64,000 bases of DNA, taken from the NCBI RefSeq assembly GCF_024979235.1, contig NZ_JANLCM010000001.1, positions 1,116,001-1,180,000 of the forward strand, in the 5' to 3' direction. The notes beneath the pieces are model-generated. The model was not told where the DNA came from, did no database searches, and was given only the letters and a program-made list of their open reading frames with translations. A program made the translations under genes and the position numbers. The stretch comes from Herbiconiux aconitum. Its GTDB lineage: Bacteria; Actinomycetota; Actinomycetes; Actinomycetales; Microbacteriaceae. Each line of letters begins with the position of its first letter. The stretch's first letter is position 1. Of the stretch, positions 39,967 through 48,516 are shown in pieces.

Positions 39967-42497
39967 TCCATGCCCACGAAGGCGTCGGGCTCGTCGTGTT
40001 CGGCCACGATCGTCGGCATCGAGGCGGTGATCACCGAACCGTCGGCGCGCATCGTGCCCTCGATGTCGGAGGTGGTGGGCGCACCCTCGATCGACGGGCG
40101 GTCGTCGGCCAGCGCGACCGTCACCGGGGCGCCCGGGCCCACCTCGATCCGCTCGCCCCGCACGTGCACGACCACGGCGGTGCCGTGCTCGATCGTGAAG
40201 GTCATGCGGTCCTGCCGCAGATCGACCTCGATCTGCGAGCCGTGGATCGTGACGTGGAAGACGAGCGACGTCCACTCCTCGGGCAATCGCGGATCGAAGG
40301 TGAACGTGCCGAGGTAGTCGCGCATGCCGCCGAAACCGAAGGCGAGCGCGCTCCACACCCCGCCGGTGGAGGCGACGTGGATGCCGTCGGCCGTGTTGTT
40401 GTGCAGGTCGCCGAGGTCGACGAACAGCGCCGCCCGGAAGTAGCCGAGCGCGAGCTCGCGGTAGCCCACTTCGGCCGCGATGATCGACTGCGTCGACGCC
40501 GACAGAGTCGAGTCGCCCGTGGTGAGGGCGTCGTAGTACTCGAAGTCGGCGCGCTTCTCGGCGGTGGTGAACTCGTCGCCCTGCAAGAAGAGGGCGAGCA
40601 CCACGTCGGCCTGCTTGATCACCTGGAAGCGGTAGATCACGAGCGGGTGGAAGTGCAGCAGCAGCGGACGCTTGGAGGCCGGGGTGTTCTCGAGGTCCCA
40701 GAGTTCCTTCTCAAGGAACTGCGAGTCCTGCGGGTGGATGCCGAGCTCGTCGTCGAACAGGATGTGCATGGCTTCGGCCGCGGTCGCCCACTCGAGCACC
40801 TCGTCCTCCTGCAGGTCGAGCCGCTTCACCATCCGCGTGTAGGCATCCGGGGCGGTCTGCCGCATCTTGCGCGTCTGCCGCACCGCTGCGCGGAGGTTCG
40901 CCCGCGCCATCACGTTGGTGAAGAGGTTGTCGTTCACGACGGTGGTGTACTCGTCGGGGCCCGTGACGCCGTGGATGTGGAAGGTCTCGCCCTCGGCGCC
41001 GTGGCCTCGCCAGAAGCCGAGGTCGGCCCACATCCGCGCGGTCTCGACGAGGATGTCGATGGCGCCGCGGCAGAGGAAGTCCTCGTCGCCCGTGGCCGCC
41101 ACGTATTGCGAGAGCGCGTGGGAGATGTCGGCGTCGATGTGGTACTGCGCGGTGCCGGCCGCGTAATAGGCCGACGACTCGAGGCCGTTGATGGTGCGCC
41201 ACGGGAAGAGGGCTCCGCGCTGGTTCAGCTCCACCGCGCGGTCACGGGCGGCGTCGAGCATGCCGAGCCGGAAGCGCAGCGCGTTCCGGGCCACCTGCGG
41301 TGAGGTGTAGGTGAGGAAGGGGAGCACGTAGATCTCGGTGTCCCAGAAGTAGTGGCCGCCGTAGCCCGAGCCCGAGACGCCCTTCGCCGCGATGCCGCCG
41401 CCGTCGGTGCGGGCGGTCGCCTGGGCCAGCTGGAACAGGTTCCAGCGGATGGCCTGCTGCACGTCGGGCTCGCCCGCCACGACGATGTCGGCGCGCTCCC
41501 AGAAGTCGTCGAGCCACTCGCGCTGACGATCGAAGACCTCCTCGATCGGTGACTCCCGGATGCGGTCGAGCGTGCGGTTCGCGCGGTCGGCCAGCTCGGT
41601 CGTGGGCACGGTGGACGAGGTGTGGTAGGCGATGGTCTTGACCAGACGGATGCGCTGACCGGCCTTCGCACGCACGCGATAGACGTGCTTCGCGATGTCG
41701 TCGTCGATCTGCGCCGACTCGTCCCACTCGTTCTCGGTCTCGAGGTGGTGCTCCGCCCCGACCGCGATCGTCATGTCCGAGTGCGCGGTGCGGTAGCCCA
41801 GCACATAGCGGCCCTCGTTGATCCACTTGACCCGCGGCAGCAGCACGCGGTCGCCGAAACCGTTCGCCTTCCGCGGATCGGGGATCGAGCCGGCGGCCCC
41901 TTGGGCACCGTTGGTGGCGGAGACCACCGTGAACTCGTCGACCCGGTCTTGACGGTTGAGGATCTGGCTCGAGATCAGCACCGACGCATCCGAGTCGAGC
42001 ATCGTGACCTCGTAGTCGATCACGGCGAGGTGGCGGTCGGTGAACGAGACGAGGCGACGCGAGCGGATGAGCACCCGCTTGCCCGAGGGTGTGCGCCACT
42101 CCACCACGCGCTCGAGCACGCCGGTGCGGAAGTCGAGCCGGCGCGAGTACTCGATGGTGTCGGCGTCGGCCACCACGAAGGGCTCGTCGTCGACGTAGAG
42201 GCGGATGACGCGAGCATCCGGGGCGTTCACGATGGTCTGGCCGACGCGCGCGAAGCCGTAGGCCTCTTCGGCGTGCCGGATGGTCCAGGTGTCGTGGAAG
42301 CCGTTGATGAAGGTGCCCTCGGCGTAGGCCTTGTGCCCCTCTTCGAAGTTGCCGCGCATGCCGAGGTAGCCGTTGCCGACGGAGAACAGCGTCTCCGTGC
42401 GCCCCTGGGTCGCAGTGTGGAACTCCGCCTCGGTGAGCGCCCATTCGTCGAGCGGGAATTGGGTGCGGTCGAGCGGATCGGAGGCGATCGGATTCAT
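39963..42497 (-). CDS. glycoside hydrolase family 65 (maltose/kojibiose/trehalose phosphorylase-type)
   Basis: The 844-residue protein has the GH65 beta-sandwich N-terminus ('ETLFSVGNGYLGMRGNFEEG'), the (alpha/alpha)6 barrel with 'YGGHYFWDTEIYVLPFL', and the general-acid Glu516 in 'VTGPDEYTTVVNDN'. The 'VASTGGVWSALAFGFGGMRD' segment and C-terminal beta domain complete the family. GH65 enzymes phosphorolyse alpha-glucosides to beta-glucose 1-phosphate. The adjacent beta-phosphoglucomutase gene (73 bp upstream, same strand) strongly supports a phosphorylase rather than a hydrolase. Substrate linkage cannot be read. Confidence 0.92.
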   Translation of the reverse strand: MNPIASDPLDRTQFPLDEWALTEAEFHTATQGRTETLFSVGNGYLGMRGNFEEGHKAYAEGTFINGFHDTWTIRHAEEAYGFARVGQTIVNAPDARVIRLYVDDEPFVVADADTIEYSRRLDFRTGVLERVVEWRTPSGKRVLIRSRRLVSFTDRHLAVIDYEVTMLDSDASVLISSQILNRQDRVDEFTVVSATNGAQGAAGSIPDPRKANGFGDRVLLPRVKWINEGRYVLGYRTAHSDMTIAVGAEHHLETENEWDESAQIDDDIAKHVYRVRAKAGQRIRLVKTIAYHTSSTVPTTELADRANRTLDRIRESPIEEVFDRQREWLDDFWERADIVVAGEPDVQQAIRWNLFQLAQATARTDGGGIAAKGVSGSGYGGHYFWDTEIYVLPFLTYTSPQVARNALRFRLGMLDAARDRAVELNQRGALFPWRTINGLESSAYYAAGTAQYHIDADISHALSQYVAATGDEDFLCRGAIDILVETARMWADLGFWRGHGAEGETFHIHGVTGPDEYTTVVNDNLFTNVMARANLRAAVRQTRKMRQTAPDAYTRMVKRLDLQEDEVLEWATAAEAMHILFDDELGIHPQDSQFLEKELWDLENTPASKRPLLLHFHPLVIYRFQVIKQADVVLALFLQGDEFTTAEKRADFEYYDALTTGDSTLSASTQSIIAAEVGYRELALGYFRAALFVDLGDLHNNTADGIHVASTGGVWSALAFGFGGMRDYLGTFTFDPRLPEEWTSLVFHVTIHGSQIEVDLRQDRMTFTIEHGTAVVVHVRGERIEVGPGAPVTVALADDRPSIEGAPTTSDIEGTMRADGSVITASMPTIVAEHDEPDAFVGMD

Positions 42498-42570
42498 CTG
42501 AGTTCTCTCGAGAAAGGCGAGGGGGGTCGATCGATGCTAGCGAAGGCGCGGTTCGGTGACGAGGGGCACG

Positions 42571-43317
42571 TCACCGAAGGGCGGAGACGAGCTCGTCCAG
42601 GTCGTTCACCACGATGTCGGCGCCGGAGTCGAGCAGCTCTTGGGCGCCCACTCCGCGGTCGACGCCGACGACGAGCCCGAAGGCGCCGTCGCGGCCGGCC
42701 TGCACGCCGGAATGCGCGTCTTCCACCACGACGCACTCCTCGGGGGTGAGCCCGAGCAACTCGGCAGCCCGCTGGTAGGTGTCGGGCGCGGGCTTGCCGG
42801 GCAGGCCCTCGGCCGCGGCGCGCTCGCCATCGACGACCACCTCGAAGCGGTTGCGGATGCCGGCGGCCTCGAGCACGGGCACGGCGTTGCGTGAACTCGA
42901 CACCACGGCCACCTGGTAACCGGCCCCGAGGGCAGCGGCGAGGAACACCAGGGAACCGGGGTAGGCGGCTATGCCGCGTTCGGTCAACTCGGCTTCGAAC
43001 TCGCTGTTCTTCTTGTTGCCGAGACCCCAGATGGTGGGCGCGCCGGGCGCGTCGGTCGGGCTGCCTTCGGGCAGCGACAGGCCTCGCGCCTGGAGCATGG
43101 TGCGAACGCCGTCGACCCGCGGCTTTCCGTCGATGTAGAGGAAATAGTCGTCGTCGGTGTAGGCCGGAACGCCGTGCGACTCGAGATACGGAGTGAACAG
43201 TCGCGCCCAGGCGCGGCGGTGCGCGTCGACGGTAGGAGTGAGCACCCCGTCGAGGTCGAACAGGATCGCGCGGGCCGTGGCGAGGCGGCTCACGTCGCGG
43301 GTGACGGTGGAGGTCAT
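42571..43317 (-). CDS. beta-phosphoglucomutase family HAD hydrolase
   Basis: The 248-residue HAD-IA protein has 'LFDLDGVLTPT' with Asp21 as nucleophile and Asp23 as acid/base, 'VVSSSRNA' (motif II), 'GKPAPDTYQRAAELLG' (motif III Lys) and 'VVVEDAHSGVQAG' (motif IV). It would convert beta-glucose 1-phosphate to glucose 6-phosphate. It is cotranscribed with the GH65 gene and completes the same short pathway. ATG 43317 is the family start. Confidence 0.9.
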   Translation of the reverse strand: MTSTVTRDVSRLATARAILFDLDGVLTPTVDAHRRAWARLFTPYLESHGVPAYTDDDYFLYIDGKPRVDGVRTMLQARGLSLPEGSPTDAPGAPTIWGLGNKKNSEFEAELTERGIAAYPGSLVFLAAALGAGYQVAVVSSSRNAVPVLEAAGIRNRFEVVVDGERAAAEGLPGKPAPDTYQRAAELLGLTPEECVVVEDAHSGVQAGRDGAFGLVVGVDRGVGAQELLDSGADIVVNDLDELVSALR

Positions 43318-43444
43318 GAATCTACGGTAACCGCTCGGCGTGAACGTGGTGTCAACTGGATGTTTCCATCGCGGTCACCGGGGGTGAAAATGGACAGATA
43401 CCGCCCAGAAATACAGACACCGCCGAGAAGAAGAGGAAGACGCC

Positions 43445-43750
43445 ATGCCCACGAAGATCACCCTCGTCATCGACAACCCGTCCGACGTCGCCGCATTCGA
43501 GAGCGACTACACCGAGATCGCGGCCCTCGCGCACACGCTCCCCGGGCTGCGACGACTCGAATCGGCCAAAGTATGGCCGAAGGAAGACGGCACGCCGACC
43601 CCCGCGCATCGCACGCTCGACCTCTATTTCGACAGCTACGACGACGCCTCCGCCGCGGTCACGACACCCGAGGCCGGACAATTGTTCCAGCGACTCGGCG
43701 GAACCGGAACCACGTTCATGGGCCTGTTCTCCGACATCGAGGAGAGCTGA
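43445..43750 (+). CDS. EthD-type small protein
   Basis: This 101-residue protein resembles the EthD family (dimeric ferredoxin-like fold): 'LVIDNPSDVAAFESDYTEIAALA', seen here as 'NPSDVAAFESDY', then 'LPGLRRLESAKVWP' and 'LDLYFDSYDDASAAV'. EthD proteins were found with ether-degrading P450 systems, but most are of unknown role. It has no operon partner: the lipoate ligase gene starts 38 bp downstream and may be read through. A GAGGAAG site precedes the start. Confidence 0.78.
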   Translation: MPTKITLVIDNPSDVAAFESDYTEIAALAHTLPGLRRLESAKVWPKEDGTPTPAHRTLDLYFDSYDDASAAVTTPEAGQLFQRLGGTGTTFMGLFSDIEES

Positions 43751-43787
43751 CGGTCGTAGGCTTGTGAGGTCCTGAGAGGATCTCCAC

Positions 43788-44837
43788 ATGCACGGTGAAT
43801 ACAAGGTGCCCGGCGGCAAGCTCGTCGTGGTCGACCTCGACGACATCGAGGGCCGCATCCGCAATTTCCGGCTCGCCGGCGACTTCTTCCTCGAACCGGA
43901 TGACGCGCTGCCGCTGATCGACGAGGCCGTGAACGGCCTGCCCTCCGACAGCGATGCGGCCACGATCGCCGCCGCGGTGCAGGCCGCGTTGCCGGAGGGG
44001 GCGGTGCTTCTCGGGTTCTCGCCGGAGGCGGTGGCGGTCGCCATCCGCCGGTCGCTCGCGAAGGCGAGCAGTTGGAACGACTACGACTGGCAGCTGATCC
44101 ATTCCGGTTCCGAGAGCCCGCAGATGCAACTCGCGCTCGACGAGGTGCTGGCCGTCGAGGTGGGCGTGGGACGGCGCCAGCCCACCCTCCGCATCTGGGA
44201 GTGGAACGAGCCGGCCGTGGTGATCGGCAGCTTCCAGTCGGTGAAGAACGAGGTCGACCTCGACAACGCCGAGAAGTACGGCTTCGAGGTGGTGCGCCGC
44301 ATCTCGGGCGGCGGAGCCATGTTCATGGATGCGAACGCCGTCGTCACGTACTCCATCTACGCGCCGGCCGCGCTCGTGCAGGGCATGAGCTTCGCCGACT
44401 CCTACGCCTTCCTCGACGAATGGGTCATCACCGCGTTGAAGTCGCTCGGCATCGAAGCCGTCTACCAGCCGCTCAACGACATCTCCTCAGCGAAGGGCAA
44501 GATCGGCGGCGCGGCGCAGAAGCGTCTCGGCAATGGCGCGGTGCTCCACCACGCCACCATGAGCTACGACATGGACGGCGAGAAGATGGTGCAGGTGCTG
44601 CGCATCGGCCGTGAGAAGATGAGCGACAAGGGCACGAAGTCGGCCGCCAAGCGGGTCGATCCGCTGCGCAGCCAGACCGGGCTCTCGCGGGCCGAGATCA
44701 TCGACCGCCTGATCACGACGTTCACGGGGCTCTACGGAGCGACGCCGTCGGAGATCACTCCCGAAGAGCGCGCGGCTGCCGAGCAGCTCGTCGCGTCGAA
44801 GTTCAGCACCCCAGAATGGATCGGACGCGTACCGTGA
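43788..44837 (+). CDS. lipoate-protein ligase A family protein with N-terminal accessory domain
   Basis: This 349-residue protein has the LplA/LipB-like catalytic core at about residues 100-345, with 'RRISGGGAMFMDANAVVTYS' (lipoyl-AMP binding) and the catalytic lysine in 'AKGKIGGAAQKR'. Residues about 1-88 resemble the lipoate-ligase accessory domain normally at the C-terminus in E. coli LplA, so the domain order is permuted. It attaches lipoyl groups to 2-oxoacid dehydrogenase or glycine-cleavage proteins. Its stop overlaps the GTG of the next gene. Confidence 0.88.
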   Translation: MHGEYKVPGGKLVVVDLDDIEGRIRNFRLAGDFFLEPDDALPLIDEAVNGLPSDSDAATIAAAVQAALPEGAVLLGFSPEAVAVAIRRSLAKASSWNDYDWQLIHSGSESPQMQLALDEVLAVEVGVGRRQPTLRIWEWNEPAVVIGSFQSVKNEVDLDNAEKYGFEVVRRISGGGAMFMDANAVVTYSIYAPAALVQGMSFADSYAFLDEWVITALKSLGIEAVYQPLNDISSAKGKIGGAAQKRLGNGAVLHHATMSYDMDGEKMVQVLRIGREKMSDKGTKSAAKRVDPLRSQTGLSRAEIIDRLITTFTGLYGATPSEITPEERAAAEQLVASKFSTPEWIGRVP

Positions 44838-45328
44838 GCGAGAGCACCCCTCTTCCCGAATACACGGTCGCCGGTCTCGAGGCCGTTCCGAGCCTCGACC
44901 TTCCCGCGTTCAGCCGGGCGGATGCCTATGAGCTGGGCACGATCGCGGCCGGACTCATCCGGGAGCGCGGCCTGAACCTCGCGGTCGACGTGGTGCTCGA
45001 CGACGACCTGGTGTTCCGGGCGAAGGTCGGCCCGAAGACCGGGCCCGGCAACGACCCGTGGCTCGCCGGCAAGGCGGCGGTGGCGCGGTACTTCGGTGTT
45101 CCGTCACTCCTGGTGCGCCTACGCCACGAAGCAGCCGGAACGCGCTTCGAAGACATCAACGACCCGAACATCGACCACGCGACCATGAAGGCGCACGGCG
45201 GCTCGATCCCGATCTTCGCCGACGGCGTGCCCGTCGGCACCATCACCACCTCGGGTGAGGTCGACGTCGTCGACCACCAGCTGGCGGCGGATGCGGTGGC
45301 CGTGTTCCGGGAGCGCTTCGCCTCCTGA
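44834..45328 (+). CDS. HbpS/GlcG-like heme-binding domain protein (UPF0303 type)
   Basis: The 164-residue protein has the heme-degrading/HbpS-like fold: 'SRADAYELGTIAAGLIRERGLNLAVDVVLDD' in outline, 'KAAVARYFGVPS' and 'GSIPIFADGVPVGTITTSG'. The start GTG 44834 overlaps the lipoate ligase stop, which decides the start over an upstream in-frame ATG. It is cytoplasmic. Family members bind heme or small ligands; function here is not shown. It is cotranscribed with lplA-type gene. Confidence 0.82.
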   Translation: MSESTPLPEYTVAGLEAVPSLDLPAFSRADAYELGTIAAGLIRERGLNLAVDVVLDDDLVFRAKVGPKTGPGNDPWLAGKAAVARYFGVPSLLVRLRHEAAGTRFEDINDPNIDHATMKAHGGSIPIFADGVPVGTITTSGEVDVVDHQLAADAVAVFRERFAS

Positions 45329-45339
45329 GGACAGCGCGA

Positions 45340-47088
45340 TCAGCGCATCCGCTGCACCCGCGTCTCGGTCCACACCGGCTCGGTCGACTCGTAGACCTCG
45401 CCCGACGCGCCGAACACCAGGTGCCGGTCGAATCCGCGCGCGAACCAGCGGTCGTGTGTGACCGCGATCACCGTTCCCTCGAACTCGCCGAGGGCCTCTT
45501 CGAGGGCTTCGGCGGAGACGAGGTCGAGGTTGTCGGTGGGCTCGTCGAGCAGCAGCAGCGTCGCGCCCGCGAGTTCGAGCAGCAAGATCTGCAGCCGCGC
45601 CTGCTGCCCGCCCGAGAGCGACTCGAAGCGTTGTTCGGCGGCGAGAGCCAAGCCGTAGCGACCGAGCGCCCGGCTCGCCTCCTCGCGCGCCATCCCGGCC
45701 CGCCCGTCGTCTCCACGGTGCAGGATGTCGAGCAAGGTGCGTCCGGCGAGCTCCGGATGCTGGTGGGTCTGAGCGAACCAGCCGGGCCGGATGCGCGCGC
45801 CGAGCAGGGCGCTGCCGCTGTGCGCCACGGGATCGATGCGCACCCCACCGTCGCCTGCGGTGCCGAGCGGCCCGAGGAGCGCGGGGTCGGGATCGCTGCC
45901 GCCGGCCGCGAGCAGGCGGAGGAAGTGCGACTTTCCCGATCCGTTCGACCCGAGCACCGAGACGCGGTCGCCGAACCAGATCTCGAGGTCGAAGGGCGCC
46001 ATCAGGCCGGTGAGCTCGAGTTGTTCGCACACGACGGCTCGCCGACCCGTGCGGCCGCCCCGCAGGCGCATGCTCACCTTCTGGTCGCGCGGGCGCTCCT
46101 CGGGCGGGCCGGCCGCCTCGAATTTCGCCAGGCGGGTCTGCGCGGCGCGGTAACGCGAGGCCATGTCGTCGTTGTACTTCGCCTGCTGGCCCAGGCGCAA
46201 AACGAGGGCCTTGAGCTTCACGTGATCCTCGTCCCAGCGCCGGCGCAGCTCGTCGAGCCGGTCCATCCGTTCGGTGCGGGCCTCGTGGTAGTTCGCGAAG
46301 CTGCCGCCGTGCGTCCAGGTGGAGTTGCCGGCAGCGCCGACCTCGAGGGTCACGATGCGGGTGGCGGCGCGCGCGAGCAGCTCGCGGTCGTGGGAGACCA
46401 GCAGCACGGTCTTCGAGCTCGTTCGCAGGGTGTCTTCGAGCCAGCGCTTCGTGGGCACGTCGAGGTAGTTGTCGGGCTCGTCGAGAAGCAGCACGCCCTC
46501 CGGCCCGCGGAACAGCGCCTCCAGCAGGAGACGCTTCTGCTCGCCGCCGGAGAGCGAAGCGACGTCGCGGTGGCGGGCGCGCTCGTAGGGCAGGCCGAGT
46601 GCGGCCTGACAGCAGGTGTCCCACACCACCTCGTGCTCGTAGCCGCCGGCATCCGCGTAGTCGGCGATCGCGGTGGCGTAGGCCATCTGCGTGCGCTCGA
46701 CGTCGTTCTCGATCACCGCGTCCTCCGCGCGTTCCAGGGCGAGGGCGGCATCGCGGATGCGGGTGGGCGCGACCGACACGAGCAGATCGTGCACGGTGCG
46801 CGACGCATCCGATCGCTTTCTCGCATCGCTGTCGCCCGGGGAGGTCACGTCGCCGGTTCGGTGCCCGACGAACTGGTCCATCACACCGAGCCCGCCGTCG
46901 ATCGACACCACCCCGGTGTCGGCGGCGAGTTCGCCCCGGATGATGCGGAGCAGGGTCGACTTGCCGGCGCCGTTCGCGCCGATGAGCGCGGCGATGGTGC
47001 CCTCTCCCACCCGGAACGACACCCCGTCGAGGAGTGGCCGGCCGTCGGCGAGGGTGTAGCTGATGTCGGAGACGTCGATGTGGGCCAT
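45340..47088 (-). CDS. ABC-F family ATPase
   Basis: This 582-residue protein has two ATP-binding domains and no membrane segment. Domain 1 has '[11 protein letters not shown]', signature 'LSGGEQKRLLLEAL' and 'LLLDEPDNYLD'. Domain 2 has 'GSNGSGKSHFL', signature 'LSGGQQARLQILLLEL' and 'LLLDEPTDNLD'. A charged linker (about residues 245-310) separates them, as in ribosome-associated ABC-F proteins. The role is ribosome rescue or antibiotic protection; which one cannot be told. ATG 47088 is where the family begins, with GGAAG upstream. Confidence 0.9.
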   Translation of the reverse strand: MAHIDVSDISYTLADGRPLLDGVSFRVGEGTIAALIGANGAGKSTLLRIIRGELAADTGVVSIDGGLGVMDQFVGHRTGDVTSPGDSDARKRSDASRTVHDLLVSVAPTRIRDAALALERAEDAVIENDVERTQMAYATAIADYADAGGYEHEVVWDTCCQAALGLPYERARHRDVASLSGGEQKRLLLEALFRGPEGVLLLDEPDNYLDVPTKRWLEDTLRTSSKTVLLVSHDRELLARAATRIVTLEVGAAGNSTWTHGGSFANYHEARTERMDRLDELRRRWDEDHVKLKALVLRLGQQAKYNDDMASRYRAAQTRLAKFEAAGPPEERPRDQKVSMRLRGGRTGRRAVVCEQLELTGLMAPFDLEIWFGDRVSVLGSNGSGKSHFLRLLAAGGSDPDPALLGPLGTAGDGGVRIDPVAHSGSALLGARIRPGWFAQTHQHPELAGRTLLDILHRGDDGRAGMAREEASRALGRYGLALAAEQRFESLSGGQQARLQILLLELAGATLLLLDEPTDNLDLVSAEALEEALGEFEGTVIAVTHDRWFARGFDRHLVFGASGEVYESTEPVWTETRVQRMR

Positions 47089-47195
47089 GGCTCTTCCGTT
47101 CGGCGGCCGAGCGGGAGCCGCATCGGCGCTCACCGGTGGCGAGCCGACCATCCTAAGCGACGGCCGGAACGGCGCGCAAGCGGGCGGCCGGGCGG

Positions 47196-47480
47196 TCAGC
47201 CGCGGTCGACGAGTTCCTGGTAGTCGGGGTGGCCGTCGATCCATCGGGAGACGAAGGTGCACTGGGGCACCACCGCGAGGTCGCTCGTGCGCACGTCGTC
47301 GAGCGCGTACTGCACGAGCTCGCTGCCGACACCATTTCCCCGGCGACGGGGATCGACCTCGGTGCGGGTGAAGACGATCGACCGGCCGACGATGCGGTAA
47401 TCGGTGAACCCCACCAATTCGTCGTCGAGAGTGATGGTGTAGCGGTTCTGCGTCTGTTCGTTGCGGATCTCGGTGCTCAT
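47196..47480 (-). CDS. small GNAT-like N-acetyltransferase (YidJ/COG2388 type)
   Basis: The 94-residue protein has the short GNAT fold of COG2388: 'TDYRIVGRSIVFTRTEVDPRRRGNGVGSELV' in outline with the acetyl-CoA loop 'RRRGNGVGS', then 'QCTFVSRWIDGHPDYQELV'. This mini-fold lacks the usual first strands. The start at 47480 is the only ATG giving the family N-terminus. It is divergent from the DNA methyltransferase gene (48-bp gap). Substrate is unknown. Confidence 0.85.
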   Translation of the reverse strand: MSTEIRNEQTQNRYTITLDDELVGFTDYRIVGRSIVFTRTEVDPRRRGNGVGSELVQYALDDVRTSDLAVVPQCTFVSRWIDGHPDYQELVDRG

Positions 47481-47528
47481 GGTGCCCCGAGAATACGCCC
47501 GCCACCTTCGGACTGCCACAATTGCAGG

Positions 47529-48464
47529 GTGCCCCACCCCGAATCCCCCCTCGCCTCCTTCGGCGACGACGCGCGGGGCGAAGGGGTGGTCTACCAGGCC
47601 GACAACTTGACGGTTCTGCCCGCCTTCGCCGACGCATCCTTCACCGTCATCTACCTCGATCCGCCGTTCAACACCGGGCGGCAGCAGACCCGCCGGTCGA
47701 CCACGGCGACGCGGGTCGTGGCCGAGCCGGAAGCGGGCGACGCAGCCGACCCCGCCGGAGCGGTCGGCACGGATGCGCCGCGCAGCCCCGGCCGCATCAC
47801 CGGTTTCAAAGGGCAGGCCTACGATCGCATCAAGGGCGATCTGCTGAGCTACGACGACCGCTTCGACGACTACTGGGAGTTTCTCGAACCGCGCATCGTG
47901 GAGGCCTGGCGGCTGCTCGCCGACGACGGAACCCTGTACCTCCACCTCGACTACCGCGAGGCGCACTACGCGAAGGTGCTGCTCGACGCCCTCTTCGGCC
48001 GCGAGAGCTTTCTCAACGAGATCATCTGGGCCTACGACTACGGGGCGAAGTCGAAGAACCGGTGGCCCACGAAGCACGACACGATCCTGGTCTACGTGAA
48101 GAACCCTGCCGCCTACTACTTCGACTCGACGACGGTCGACCGGGAGCCCTACATGGCGCCCGGGCTGGTGACGCCCGAGAAGGCGGCGACGGGCAAGCTG
48201 CCGACGGATGTCTGGTGGCACACGATCGTGTCGCCCACGGGCCGCGAGAAGACCGGCTACCCCACGCAGAAGCCCGAGGGCATCCTGCGGCGCATCGTGC
48301 AGGCCTCGAGTCGCGAGGGCGACTGGGTGCTCGACTTCTTCGCCGGCAGCGGAACCACGGGCGCGGTGGCGGCGGCCCTGGGTCGCAACTTCGTGCTGGT
48401 CGACAAGAGCCCCGATGCGGTGGAGGTCATGCGCCGACGCCTTCCGGAGGCCACTTACCTCTAG
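47529..48464 (+). CDS. site-specific DNA methyltransferase (N4/N6, beta-class order)
   Basis: The 311-residue protein has the catalytic motif IV as 'DPPF' in 'VIYLDPPFNTG' and motif I as 'DFFAGSGTTGAVAAALGRNF', in the order IV then I, the beta-class arrangement of N4-C or N6-A methyltransferases. 'YLHLDYREAHYAKVLLD' and 'TQKPEGILRRI' also fit. It starts with GTG 47529. No restriction endonuclease, specificity subunit or mobile gene lies beside it, so it is a solitary enzyme, possibly epigenetic. The residues around 60-90 are a low-complexity insertion. Confidence 0.88.
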   Translation: MPHPESPLASFGDDARGEGVVYQADNLTVLPAFADASFTVIYLDPPFNTGRQQTRRSTTATRVVAEPEAGDAADPAGAVGTDAPRSPGRITGFKGQAYDRIKGDLLSYDDRFDDYWEFLEPRIVEAWRLLADDGTLYLHLDYREAHYAKVLLDALFGRESFLNEIIWAYDYGAKSKNRWPTKHDTILVYVKNPAAYYFDSTTVDREPYMAPGLVTPEKAATGKLPTDVWWHTIVSPTGREKTGYPTQKPEGILRRIVQASSREGDWVLDFFAGSGTTGAVAAALGRNFVLVDKSPDAVEVMRRRLPEATYL

Positions 48465-48516
48465 GAACGCACGGCCAGGTCATCGTAGAATGCGGTATCC
48501 GGGCAAGGTGACTGTG

